From NCBI GenBank assembly GCA_044221135.1, contig JBGAPT010000014.1, positions 1-42,055 on the forward strand: a stretch of DNA of 42,055 nucleotides, written 5' to 3'. The position numbers were made by a program, and so were the translations under genes. This document shows, piece after piece, positions 16,057-23,906 of the stretch. The DNA is from UBA4722 sp044221135 (lineage in GTDB: Bacteria > Pseudomonadota > Gammaproteobacteria > DSM-16500). Under the pieces are notes generated by a model. It made no database searches. It was not told the DNA's origin and worked only from the letters and a program-made list of their open reading frames with translations. Numbering within the stretch: position 1 is the stretch's first letter; the number at the start of each line of letters is the position of its first letter.

Positions 16057-17625
16057 TTAGGTTCTTTTGTTACCAGCTATTGATTCAATTATTTTTAATT
16101 TTTCATCTAGCATTGGTATGTCTATTCCTTCCTCTTTTGCTTTATCAATTAACTTCGAAAGTTCTTTTTTTGCAAAATCAAACAATTTTTGATTGCTAAG
16201 AGCCAAAATATAAGATTTTAAGGTTTGTGGATCTTCATATAAAACTAAAGCTACCGAGTCATTTGTAAGCGGAGAATTATCTCTTACTAATTGACTAATG
16301 AATTCATCATGAAAAATAGAATCAATATTTTTTCTGTATTCTTCAGCCTTTTTGAGCTGTTCTAGCTTTTCTGTATTACCGGCTAAAAGTATTTTCCAAC
16401 ATTCAATTGTGGATTTTAAGAGCTCTTCAAGGTTATATTTGAATTCCAGAGCTAGACCTCCTGTTTCATAGCATCTCGTAAGCAGATTTGATATTGTAGA
16501 GCGTTGATTGGCGAGTTGATTCGATGCATCTATTGGATCTAACTCTTTTGGCCTGCTTGCATAGAATTCTTGAAGGTCTTTTTCTAGTTGATTATATTCG
16601 ATAGTATCTATTGCTCTGGCCTGATTTATAAGATTTTGGTTAATGTATATCTTATTTTTCGCATCTATGAGTGGGTTTAAATATTTTCTTTTTAAAAATC
16701 TTTCATAACATCCCGGATTTTGACTCCACTCCATTTCTTCGTGCATATTTAGAAACATAATACTTTCTTTTTTAAATTCCATAACATTAACTATAGGAAT
16801 AAATATTTCTTGTGATTTTTTCTTTGCACCCTCTAAGTAGCCGATAATAGCTGTGAATATTTTGTCATCTATTTTGCTAATAACTTCATCTAGTATCGTA
16901 TGGTAGTCTTTTTCTATTATGATGTCTGGTTTGATATAATATGGGCTTGTATCAATAGTAATTAGAAAATTTATGGCAAGTAGATGTATATCTGTCATGC
17001 CTTGATAATTTATTTTATCTCTTTCAAATGGCATGTTTGATAGCGTTGCATTCTTAATTTTATTTAGGAGGTGATTCATCTGATCGCCAAGATTACTTTC
17101 TCTATTGAGTATCATTACGATGTTGCTTCGCACTGAATCGCTAATTTCTTGACCAAATTTCTTTTCTATGAGACTCAAATAAAAATATGTTACATATCCA
17201 GTGATTGCGCAGATGACTAAGACTTTTAAATTTTCATCGAGATTGATATTTTCATCTTTTATATATGGATTTTCGTGCTGAATAAGCATACTTACAAGCA
17301 ATGCAGCAGCTGTACTGGGATCTAGTTTGTAGCTCGATTTTGTCGGAGTGATAAATCTATTTCCTATATTTATCCAATCCCATGAAATCTTTTTTCCGAG
17401 TGCTAGGTAGATTAATGCTTCACGGATAATATTCAGAATAATATATGCACCAATAAAAATTATTAAACCTGCAAGATATGCCTGCCCACCAAAAAATATA
17501 AATGCAGAAAATAAAAATGCTAGTGCTAATGAAAATATATAGAACACTTTTACTAATCTGAATAAAAAATATTTTTCATTAGCATCTTTTTGAGAGATTT
17601 CTTCAGTAGGTGTTGGACTAGTCAT
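16057..17625 (-). CDS. Large membrane-anchored protein of unknown function
   Basis: A 522-residue protein. Residues about 24-70 contain two hydrophobic segments (FYIFSLALAFLFSAFIFFGG and AGLIIFIGAYIILNI), and a third weaker one lies at about 133-152. The remaining 370 residues are soluble, acidic and helical with Lys/Glu-rich stretches, presumably facing the cytoplasm. I see no catalytic motif and do not recognise the family. It faces away from traG, with its 3' end almost touching the virD4 scar. Lower GC than the trb genes and isolation suggest cargo, possibly a defence or stress function, but nothing in the sequence proves this. Confidence 0.7.
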   Translation of the reverse strand: MTSPTPTEEISQKDANEKYFLFRLVKVFYIFSLALAFLFSAFIFFGGQAYLAGLIIFIGAYIILNIIREALIYLALGKKISWDWINIGNRFITPTKSSYKLDPSTAAALLVSMLIQHENPYIKDENINLDENLKVLVICAITGYVTYFYLSLIEKKFGQEISDSVRSNIVMILNRESNLGDQMNHLLNKIKNATLSNMPFERDKINYQGMTDIHLLAINFLITIDTSPYYIKPDIIIEKDYHTILDEVISKIDDKIFTAIIGYLEGAKKKSQEIFIPIVNVMEFKKESIMFLNMHEEMEWSQNPGCYERFLKRKYLNPLIDAKNKIYINQNLINQARAIDTIEYNQLEKDLQEFYASRPKELDPIDASNQLANQRSTISNLLTRCYETGGLALEFKYNLEELLKSTIECWKILLAGNTEKLEQLKKAEEYRKNIDSIFHDEFISQLVRDNSPLTNDSVALVLYEDPQTLKSYILALSNQKLFDFAKKELSKLIDKAKEEGIDIPMLDEKLKIIESIAGNKRT

Positions 17626-18021
17626 GATTGGGCCTCATTATTAATTATGAGTTTATCTGTTATTTATACATTATAGACGATAATCTTTCTGTGTTTATTT
17701 TTTCAAAATATACATGCGGTTAGTGAAGTGTGCAACGCGACCTAACTGGCTGATTTTAACGGGGCTATATTGTTTTTGGTGTCTATCGAATATATTGTCA
17801 AATAAATCCATCATCGGAAGTAAAAAGAAAGATTTTATTTTTGACGTTTTTGTAGTAATAATTGAGCAATCTCATGGCCACGATCCTGCATGAAATTAAT
17901 TTCTCTCTTAGCTATTGTTGGCTGCGCAGTTCAACTGAATATAGAATTATTAGTAGCTATAAAAAATATAAATCCTGAGTGAATCAGTTGTTATCAATAA
18001 TAGGTTTTATTATATCGGTGT
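17626..18021. other. Intergenic stretch with a short coding remnant
   Basis: No complete gene is visible. On the minus strand about 17841-17935 reads as an ORF tail without a start (KREINFMQDRGHEIAQLLLQ, then KRQK and stop), which looks like the C-terminal remnant of a lost gene. The remainder is AT-rich and unremarkable. A GATCCTGCA string lies inside this remnant and resembles the core of MOBP nick sites, but nothing else supports an origin here. Confidence 0.35.
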
Positions 18022-18351
18022 TCAAGGGTTGTTATGAACTAGTCCAGCTAATAAGCCTTGATACGTGCATTCTGGCAAACTTAATAGATTATTTGGTGAT
18101 ATTCCATCACTTACTGTCTTAAGATATTTACTACCTAAAAGGCTCGTAGGATTAATTACAATTACCTTCACTTCTTTGCCACCTTTATTAACATAAAAAT
18201 AATCTCCTGACTCAATTTGTTGAATAACTTCTTCTTGAGTAAAGTTCCAATTAGTGCCATCATCCTTAACACCGCCTAACCGCATAATATGTTCATCTTT
18301 ACTATAACGATTAGCCTTGTTTATGCAACGCACTTCATATCTAGTCATCAT
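18022..18351 (-). CDS. DUF3892 domain protein
   Basis: A 109-residue soluble protein matching the DUF3892 pattern: YEVRCINKANRY at the start, IMRLGGVKDDGTNWNFTQEE in the middle and YLKTVSDGISPNNLLSLPEC at the C-terminus. The molecular role of this family is not established; members occur in mobile elements and near toxin or defence genes. AGGAG precedes the start at a normal distance. It is followed, in the same direction and 100 bases upstream, by the NYN-domain gene, and the two may form a small cargo unit. Confidence 0.8.
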   Translation of the reverse strand: MMTRYEVRCINKANRYSKDEHIMRLGGVKDDGTNWNFTQEEVIQQIESGDYFYVNKGGKEVKVIVINPTSLLGSKYLKTVSDGISPNNLLSLPECTYQGLLAGLVHNNP

Positions 18352-18453
18352 ACTCTACTCCTTGAGATATTTTTGAAACTATCACATAGTGTATAAAATT
18401 CTCTATAAAATAAAGAAAAATTTTTATACTTTAGAATTTAAAACAATACATGA

Positions 18454-19167
18454 TCATCCCATTGTGTTATCTGATTTAAAAGGTAAACTTAAGCCCGCTT
18501 TAATTAGTTTTTTTGGCTGTGGACAAGTAGACATCAACCCATCAATATGCTCATGAAGATCTTGATTAATAGGGTTCCACATAGGATCAAGAATAAAATC
18601 TATTCCTTCTCTGCGTGCTAATTTTGCTGCAGGGGTAAAATCACTATCACCCGCAATCAGCACAATTTGTTTAACGAGTTTTTTATAAGATAGTGAAGCA
18701 ATATCAAGGCCGATTTTCATGTCTACGCCTTTTTGCTTGATCTCATACAGCAAATCACTTTCTTGTAAATTATCAATTGATATTGTTTTGTTTAATAAAG
18801 CCTTTAATACATCCGGTTTAATTTGCCAATCATTAATATTCGATATTCTCCCTAATCGCAGTGCAACTTTCCTTAATTTGCATAGCTCAGAGTGGAGAGC
18901 AGTGCGAAAAATAGCTTCTTCTGTTTTGCTGAAGTCGATAGATTTTTTAGTAATAGGGTGATGCGCTTTTTTATTTAATGGAGGGCAGTCATAATAGAAA
19001 ATTCGATATAAATTTCGGATTTCTTTTTGATTAGAAGATAAATGTTTTAAGCAAATTTCATGTAAATTTTTTGCTACTTTTTGTGGCGATCTATCTATAG
19101 CATTAGTATAAATTTGACGATAACGTTTTATGAAAAAACCACCATCAACAAGAATAGCAGTAGGCAT
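18454..19167 (-). CDS. NYN (PIN-like) domain protein, LabA/DUF88 type
   Basis: A 237-residue putative metal-dependent RNase. AILVDGGFFIKRY at the start gives the first Asp (D8). GVDMKIGLDIASLSYKK is the central acidic motif and LIAGDSDFTPAAKLARREG the third, all typical of NYN/LabA proteins of the PIN-like superfamily. Family members cleave RNA or act in stress and defence; the substrate here is unknown. AGGAG with eight-base spacing supports the start. Immediately upstream on the transcript is a terminator-like hairpin ending in eight U, suggesting transcriptional attenuation. Together with the neighbouring DUF3892 gene it looks like an inserted functional cassette. Confidence 0.82.
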   Translation of the reverse strand: MPTAILVDGGFFIKRYRQIYTNAIDRSPQKVAKNLHEICLKHLSSNQKEIRNLYRIFYYDCPPLNKKAHHPITKKSIDFSKTEEAIFRTALHSELCKLRKVALRLGRISNINDWQIKPDVLKALLNKTISIDNLQESDLLYEIKQKGVDMKIGLDIASLSYKKLVKQIVLIAGDSDFTPAAKLARREGIDFILDPMWNPINQDLHEHIDGLMSTCPQPKKLIKAGLSLPFKSDNTMG

Positions 19168-19180
19168 TTTTTTTCTCCTA

Positions 19181-19243
19181 AAAAAAACCCTTGGGATCGG
19201 TACTCCCGCTATGTTAAGTATGGGAGATACGTACGACCAAGGG
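19181..19243 (-). promoter_or_regulatory. Attenuator-like hairpin in the NYN gene leader
   Basis: Read on the minus strand, ACCCTTGG and CCAAGGGT form an 8-bp outer stem. TCG/CGA, GTA/TAC and CTCCC/GGGAG extend it inward with small bulges around a 14-base loop. The 3' arm is followed directly by TTTTTTTT and then AGGAG, the ribosome-binding site. This is the layout of an intrinsic terminator placed inside the leader. It may be an ordinary terminator for an upstream RNA or a regulated attenuator. Confidence 0.65.
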
Positions 19244-19344
19244 TATTATTGACCTTAATTATATACACTATTATATATAATATCAATGAAAAATTAGTTA
19301 AAAAATTCATATTGTTAAGCTAAATTCCAATAATTTGTTAAAAA

Positions 19345-19397
19345 AGCTAAAATAGCAGCCAAGCCTGTTAGCACAATCTAACTCACCAACAGGCTTG
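19345..19397 (-). terminator. Terminator of the relaxase-side operon
   Basis: CAAGCCTGTT (19360-19369) and AACAGGCTTG (19388-19397) form a perfect 10-bp stem with an 18-base loop, just after the minus-strand gene ending at 19409. On that strand a T-rich tail (GCTATTTTAGCTTTTTT) follows 5-20 bases later, so termination is probable. Confidence 0.65.
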
Positions 19398-19408
19398 ATG
19401 CCGTTCGG

Positions 19409-19861
19409 CTAGGTGTACTTGTCAAACAACTCTTGCAGCATCTTTTTTATCCCTTTATCTATCTTCACATCATGCGTATCAGATGACTTAAGCGCTTTGA
19501 CAAGCGCCGTTATAAAATCATCATAATACATAGGATGCCCCAGCACGTTAAAAGGACGAATCGCACCGCAAATAATTTCCGCGATAGCATGAGAAAGTGA
19601 CTCAAGTTTATCTGTGTGCAGGGTGAAATCACGGTACCGCAGAAATGTAGCAAGGTACGGTCTGCATGACCGTACTTGGCTGCCTTCTGCTAATATCGCA
19701 GTAAAACCCAAACCCGCCAGAGTCGTGAGTGCTCGATGGTAATCTGCATGAGAATCCGTGGAAAGATTGCAGCGCTCTTGCAAGGCTGTATCGATGAGAT
19801 ATGCGAGCTGTGAAACAAGATTGCTTGAACGTGATGAAACCGCTAATATGTCGTTAGCCAT
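19409..19861 (-). CDS. Unknown protein of the relaxase-side module
   Basis: About 150 residues from the ATG at 19861 (MANDILAVSS), which has AGGAG at the right distance; an upstream start at 19894 is open but has no such site. The protein is soluble and helical (LVSQLAYLIDTALQERCNLS, LESLSHAIAEIICGAIRPFN, ending in KGIKKMLQELFDKY). I do not recognise it. It lies 180 bases after the ribbon-helix-helix gene on the same strand and is followed by a terminator, so it may be the last gene of the DNA-transfer operon or have its own promoter. Confidence 0.65.
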   Translation of the reverse strand: MANDILAVSSRSSNLVSQLAYLIDTALQERCNLSTDSHADYHRALTTLAGLGFTAILAEGSQVRSCRPYLATFLRYRDFTLHTDKLESLSHAIAEIICGAIRPFNVLGHPMYYDDFITALVKALKSSDTHDVKIDKGIKKMLQELFDKYT

Positions 19862-20044
19862 TATAACTCTCCTGAGAGTTGTTTTGGTTAGCACTAGCCT
19901 CGTGTTAGAACCACTTGGCTGGTGCGCTTAATAAGCCAGATGAACAGTTGCCCAAATTTAAAGCGTATGTTCTTCTGGCTTTCCTCTTTTTACAAACAAC
20001 ATTCATAAAAAGTTTCTCTATGATGTCTTTCGTCAGAATGAATG

Positions 20045-20497
20045 TCAAGCAGAGGATGGTTGTGATATTTTTTCAATTGTCTCTCGCCATTTTTCATGAC
20101 GCATCTTAGCAGTGGCTAACGCATTCTGCGTTAACTCAATTGGCAGCTTGGGTAAATACTGCATCAAGTCAAAATAAAATCGATCTATCATTGTTATCAG
20201 GAAACGGAGATCAGCATGCGTGGCGCCTAGCTTTTTTTCGAGCTGATTAACGATGAGCGCTACGCGTTCTTCTGTACGGGCGAGTAGGGTGTGGATGATC
20301 TGACCTGTGTGATTTTCTCCTAACTGACCAGGTGATTCAATAGCACTCGCCATTTCTTCACGCAGTATAAAATATTCCATTAACCCGTCACGCAAGATTT
20401 TTGATAACGTTGTCCTGCGTAAAGCAGCTTCCTGAGTCACGCGCTGATACAATTCTTTAGAAAGATAAGTTTTGATTTGATATTTAATAAGCTGCAT
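20045..20497 (-). CDS. Ribbon-helix-helix accessory protein of the relaxosome
   Basis: A 150-residue protein. The N-terminus IKTYLSKELYQRVTQEAALR followed by RTTLSKILRDGLMEYF (to about residue 43) is a MetJ/Arc-type ribbon-helix-helix, as in plasmid MobC and TraJ proteins that bind oriT and help the relaxase. The C-terminal part is helical and likely for oligomerisation. It starts five bases after the relaxase stop, so both are co-translated. The oriT it would bind is not identified; the non-coding 19862-20044 just downstream is one candidate location. Confidence 0.75.
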   Translation of the reverse strand: MQLIKYQIKTYLSKELYQRVTQEAALRRTTLSKILRDGLMEYFILREEMASAIESPGQLGENHTGQIIHTLLARTEERVALIVNQLEKKLGATHADLRFLITMIDRFYFDLMQYLPKLPIELTQNALATAKMRHEKWRETIEKISQPSSA

Positions 20498-20501
20498 AAA
20501 G

Positions 20502-22031
20502 TCACCTGCGATGTTTTAGAGGGTGCGATTGATTTTTTCCTCTCTTGTTTCCTCCTGAAAGGTGGTGCTCGCGCTGCTGAATAGTGCGAGCTAATTGCTT
20601 TTTCCAATCATCTGCTAGACGGCAATGGTTTTGCTCCTGTTTAATCACTTTCTCTCTGACCAGCTCATCAAACCGTTGCACCATGGCAGTTGCGTATTCC
20701 TGCGCAAAAGAGTGTGTTGGAAAATGCGTTCTAGGTGCAATACCATTTTCTTTAACAAACTGAATAACGTCGTTATCTAAACGCGAAGTCGGTGTCTGTT
20801 TTAGATGATCCAGTGTCATGTGATTCTGGACTTTAATATAGTCGATAGCCTTAGAATGCGCATTAACGAATTTTTTCATTTCAAGCGTAATGATATTGCC
20901 ATTTGCCAATTCAAAATGATCACGCGCTTTAACGATACTGTTGGTTGCCTGAATGTAATGCACCTTCCCATCCGTACCTTCTAGCAATAGATAACGTCTA
21001 TCACGCAATTCCTCTTCCAGACCCATACCGACTACTTTGCCCGTCAAAGGCTGACGCTCTTGTATCTGAGTAGGCACCGGCATTTCATGCGTGAGTGTCT
21101 GGATATGATGCCGCGCGCGTGATTTAATAATATCGTGAGAGAGCTGCATTTCACGTAAAGTCGATTCAAGATGATCGCCTAATTTCCATGATTTTTTATC
21201 TATTTTTTCTACAAGCCCTAATTGCTCGAGAAATTTTAACCGTCCAATTTCAAGCAAACGGTGTTCTCGAGCCACTTGATTATCTGAAACAGGCTGATGA
21301 AAACTCACAACAGAATTAACTGCCTTATACCGCAAACTTTTGTCAATTTCAGTCACGTATTCGCGCTCTAGTTGTCTTGTACGTGCCTGTACCAAATCAC
21401 GATCCAGCCTTAAACCTAAGACGCGCGTTGCAAGCTCTTGGCTTTGATGGCGTATACCTCTGACAAGATAATCGGGCTCAATGAATAGCGTTTTGCCTTG
21501 CTGATCTCTACCGCGAATTAAGATATGCAAATGCGGGTGATCCGTGTTGTAATGATCAATCGCAGCCCATTCCAATTTTGTTTTTAAGTCTTTCTCGACT
21601 TGTGCCATCAGCTCTTTTGCATGCTGTTTTAAATCCATTTGATGGCCATTTTCAGGTGAGACAATCAGTTTAAATACATACTCATCCTCATCACGCTGCC
21701 ATGTTCGCAATGTCATTTTAAGGTCAACAGAACCCAATTCTTGACTAAAACCTTGTCCTTTTTCATGCGTAGTTTGTGCATGCTCTCGCTGCAAATATTC
21801 CCCATGCACCGCCCAAGAACGTGTTTTACTATTTTTGGCATACGAAATTTTGACAATGCAGCGCTGATTACGGTTACCTGTATAAACCGCAAAACTACTG
21901 CTTGCAGAGCAATACGTTGAGTTAGCAATTGTTCTTCGTTTTGTCTTGGGCAGCGAACGCTGCTGCCTGACATGGGTCGGTGCCAGGTAGAGTGCATGAG
22001 GCAGCGATTGAGGAAAAATGGATTGCATCAT
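20502..22031 (-). CDS. VirD2/TraI-like relaxase (MOBP-type, DUF3363-like)
   Basis: A 509-residue relaxase that would nick oriT and stay covalently attached to the transferred strand. The histidine triad lies in HYNTDHPHLHILIRGRD (His 165, 167 and 169 are metal ligands by family analogy). The upstream WAVHGEYLQRE resembles the H-x2-YLQR region of this family, with Y79 a candidate nucleophile. The remainder is helical and basic, ending in a Lys/Arg-rich tail. A short overlapping-type operon surrounds it: a small unknown gene ends one base upstream and the ribbon-helix-helix gene follows. An N-terminal Gln/Arg-rich extension of about 50 residues precedes the core. Confidence 0.88.
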   Translation of the reverse strand: MMQSIFPQSLPHALYLAPTHVRQQRSLPKTKRRTIANSTYCSASSSFAVYTGNRNQRCIVKISYAKNSKTRSWAVHGEYLQREHAQTTHEKGQGFSQELGSVDLKMTLRTWQRDEDEYVFKLIVSPENGHQMDLKQHAKELMAQVEKDLKTKLEWAAIDHYNTDHPHLHILIRGRDQQGKTLFIEPDYLVRGIRHQSQELATRVLGLRLDRDLVQARTRQLEREYVTEIDKSLRYKAVNSVVSFHQPVSDNQVAREHRLLEIGRLKFLEQLGLVEKIDKKSWKLGDHLESTLREMQLSHDIIKSRARHHIQTLTHEMPVPTQIQERQPLTGKVVGMGLEEELRDRRYLLLEGTDGKVHYIQATNSIVKARDHFELANGNIITLEMKKFVNAHSKAIDYIKVQNHMTLDHLKQTPTSRLDNDVIQFVKENGIAPRTHFPTHSFAQEYATAMVQRFDELVREKVIKQEQNHCRLADDWKKQLARTIQQREHHLSGGNKRGKNQSHPLKHRR

Positions 22032-22032
22032 A

Positions 22033-22389
22033 TCACCTCATCAGTCTATACAATTCAGGTACGATATCCTTAGGAAGTGCAGGCACTTTTCCACCGAGTT
22101 TAATAATCCATTTTTTAATATCATCAATCGGCAATTTGACTTCAGTTTGAGCTGGCTTGTAGACAACCTTTTTTTGCTTTCTTTCGCTTAATTTCTGCAA
22201 TCCCTGCTGACGCAATTGCGCGACATGCTGCAACCCCAAAGAAGGAAGTTGCTCTGCCAATGCCAATAATCCACCCAGCAACAATGCTGCTTCAATCTCT
22301 TCAAGTCCAGCAATGGCAACCAGTCCACCCAATCCTGCTAGCTTGTGAACACGCAATCCTTGTTCTTTGCTATGCAAGATTGTTTTCAT
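22033..22389 (-). CDS. Small conserved-looking protein between traF and relaxase
   Basis: A 118-residue protein. Residues 18-52 are rich in Ala, Leu and Gly (LAGLGGLVAIAGLEEIEAAL, then LLGGLLALAEQLP), possibly one amphipathic or membrane-associated helix. The C-terminal half is basic (QKLSERKQKKVVYKPAQ, then IKKWIIKLGGKVPALPKD). I do not recognise it. Its ATG overlaps the traF stop by four bases (ATGA) and its stop is next to the relaxase start, so it belongs to the conjugation operon and is probably needed for DNA processing. Confidence 0.75.
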   Translation of the reverse strand: MKTILHSKEQGLRVHKLAGLGGLVAIAGLEEIEAALLLGGLLALAEQLPSLGLQHVAQLRQQGLQKLSERKQKKVVYKPAQTEVKLPIDDIKKWIIKLGGKVPALPKDIVPELYRLMR

Positions 22390-22952
22390 GCGCTTGACCT
22401 CCCTGACCAGATAAGCAGGGGCTTCACACTCTGTACAACACGCGCACGATCAACCATTCCAAAATAACGACTATCCCAACTTTTTGCACTTTCCGTGCCA
22501 TAAAGCCATAGTTGATTTGCTTTGAGGATGTATATGCCACGCGGTACAAAAGGTAATGAACGATTCAAAATATCTAAGCTAAGCGTGGCAGAGTGGGGCA
22601 ATGAATTCCCGTTGACCATCACAGAATTGGTTTCCAGCTTCACCCAATCACCACCTAGTGCCACTACTTGTTTAAGCAAAGGCTCTATACCATTCCCGCA
22701 ATGACCCACAGATAAGTAACCACGCGCTAAAGCAAATTGCGCTAGTGAATCATCAAGGCACACCATCACCAAGTCACTCACATGGATAGCACGCGCATTC
22801 GTCAAAAAGTAAATACCCCGCGGCATGCTATTCGTCATATTGACACGAATAGGCAACTCATTTACCAAAAGAATGGCTAACACTACCATCCCAATCAATA
22901 CGTAAATGACAAAGGAACGACACTTAGTTTGCAAAACAAGACCATGACTCAT
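22386..22952 (-). CDS. traF: TraF-type S26 signal peptidase (conjugative pilin maturation)
   Basis: A 188-residue inner-membrane serine peptidase. One N-terminal membrane segment (about 13-31) is followed by NMTNSMPRGIYFL with the catalytic Ser42. Lys94 lies in LLKQVVALGGDWV, forming the Ser/Lys dyad of S26 peptidases. Further motifs (NGNSLPH, then YGTESAKSWDSRYFG) fit. In RP4, TraF cleaves and cyclises the TrbC pilin; a TrbC homologue is at 5076-5402. The gene is first in its operon. GAGG precedes the ATG, and about 110 bases upstream the promoter region carries the same 14-bp palindrome as the trb operon. Confidence 0.9.
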   Translation of the reverse strand: MSHGLVLQTKCRSFVIYVLIGMVVLAILLVNELPIRVNMTNSMPRGIYFLTNARAIHVSDLVMVCLDDSLAQFALARGYLSVGHCGNGIEPLLKQVVALGGDWVKLETNSVMVNGNSLPHSATLSLDILNRSLPFVPRGIYILKANQLWLYGTESAKSWDSRYFGMVDRARVVQSVKPLLIWSGRSSA

Positions 22953-23256
22953 AACAAAGAACCTCGCGAGCTTTACAGCCCAGTTACCTTGCGTTTACAA
23001 AATGAGTCACACTTGAGGCAGTAGGATAAAACGTCCTACTCATTTTGATGAAATCCTATGAGAATATATTCTCTATCAAAAAGTTAATCTCTGTCAAGTA
23101 CAATCCTTTATCTTGCAGTACGAATAGTTGGGCTGATATTTAATGATTGTTTTCTTTTTATCGCATGATAAACTTTTAAGTTAGGAGAGTACTTATCACG
23201 GACGATAATATTATCAGCCAATATGTGTTAATATCAAAGTAATTGAAGAGTATCAG
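22953..23256. promoter_or_regulatory. traF operon promoter region and leader
   Basis: There is no gene here. On the minus strand a TTGACA (23092-23097) is followed, 18 bases on, by the operator GAGAATATATTCTC (23060-23073). The leader between the operator and traF contains a 10-bp inverted repeat, CAAAATGAGT/ACTCATTTTG (22998-23007 and 23038-23047). A nested 7-bp one, AGTAGGA/TCCTACT (23020-23040), overlaps its arm. An AGGA lies directly after the stem on the transcript, a possible CsrA-type site. Confidence 0.55.
23060..23073. promoter_or_regulatory. Operator O3 (GAGAA-N4-TTCTC), traF side
   Basis: GAGAATATATTCTC is a perfect 14-bp palindrome in the traF promoter. Its arms are identical to the two operators next to the XRE repressor 19 kb away (3688-3701, 3807-3820). 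Confidence 0.7.
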
Positions 23257-23565
23257 ATGTGGCCAGCTACAAAAATAACTGAACTCTTAAAAATCAGATT
23301 ACCACTTATCCAAGCACCGATAGCTAGTGGAATAATAACCCCAGAATTAATTGCAGCCGTATCAAACGCAGGGGTTAGGTTCATTAGGCGCTGGCTATAT
23401 GCCAGCAGAGGAAATCAGAAAGACAATCCAGCAAATTTCACAGCTTACCCATAACCCGTTTGCTGCCAATCTTTTTATATTCGAAAAGCACTATGCATCT
23501 AATGAACAGATTGAACAAGCAAAGAAAATAGTCCAAGCATCGTGCCGCGAATTAAATTTTGAAAT
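23257..23565 (+). pseudogene. Nitronate monooxygenase, frameshifted and truncated
   Basis: The N-terminus reads ITELLKIRLPLIQAPIASGI, then AAVSNAG, the FMN-binding start of nitronate monooxygenases (2-nitropropane dioxygenases). The frame is lost near 23375, where two bases appear missing. The second frame continues LGSLGAGYMPAEEIRKTIQQ and PFAANLFI before the gene ends abruptly at about 23565, where sequence of an IS3-type orfA on the opposite strand begins. The enzyme is therefore non-functional, cut by an insertion-sequence event. Confidence 0.8.
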
Positions 23566-23628
23566 AAGTTCAATATTAACCGCTTCTTGTTTAAGTTCTT
23601 CTGTATATTTTCTTACCGTTCTTGTCAT
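23566..23628 (-). mobile_element. IS3-family transposase orfA, N-terminal fragment
   Basis: On the minus strand ATG at 23628 begins TRTVRKYTEELKQEAVNIEL, the usual N-terminal helix-turn-helix of an IS3-family OrfA (tnp_1). Only about 21 residues remain before the nitronate monooxygenase remnant starts. The rest of the insertion sequence is missing. Confidence 0.75.
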
Positions 23629-23906
23629 TTCTAATACCTCTTTAGTTGACGCATAGTTTATCAAAATTACGTATTTACTGAAGCGGAGTTAGATCACTGA
23701 GCAACCTTACATTAAACATAGTTACGATGACGAAAAGTGATTAGCCCTTACGGTGTGAGTAAATAAATTGAAAGAAATGATTGATGGCTACCCCGATAAG
23801 AAATTAATAAAATGGGCTATGCAAACATCATCTGCTTGATCAAGTGCATCTTTATGCTAGGATATACTGCTAAAAATGGCATTCATGCGATGTAATAGGT
23901 TATTTT

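Noticed and set aside
17870..17890. GATCCTGCA string resembling a MOBP nick site
   Set aside because: It lies within a coding remnant, has no adjacent inverted repeat and is 2 kb from the relaxase-side operon; one short match is not enough to call oriT.
19244..19345. ToxI-like tandem repeats upstream of the NYN gene
   Set aside because: The attenuator hairpin suggested a type III system, but no tandem repeats are present in this stretch and the protein is not ToxN-like.
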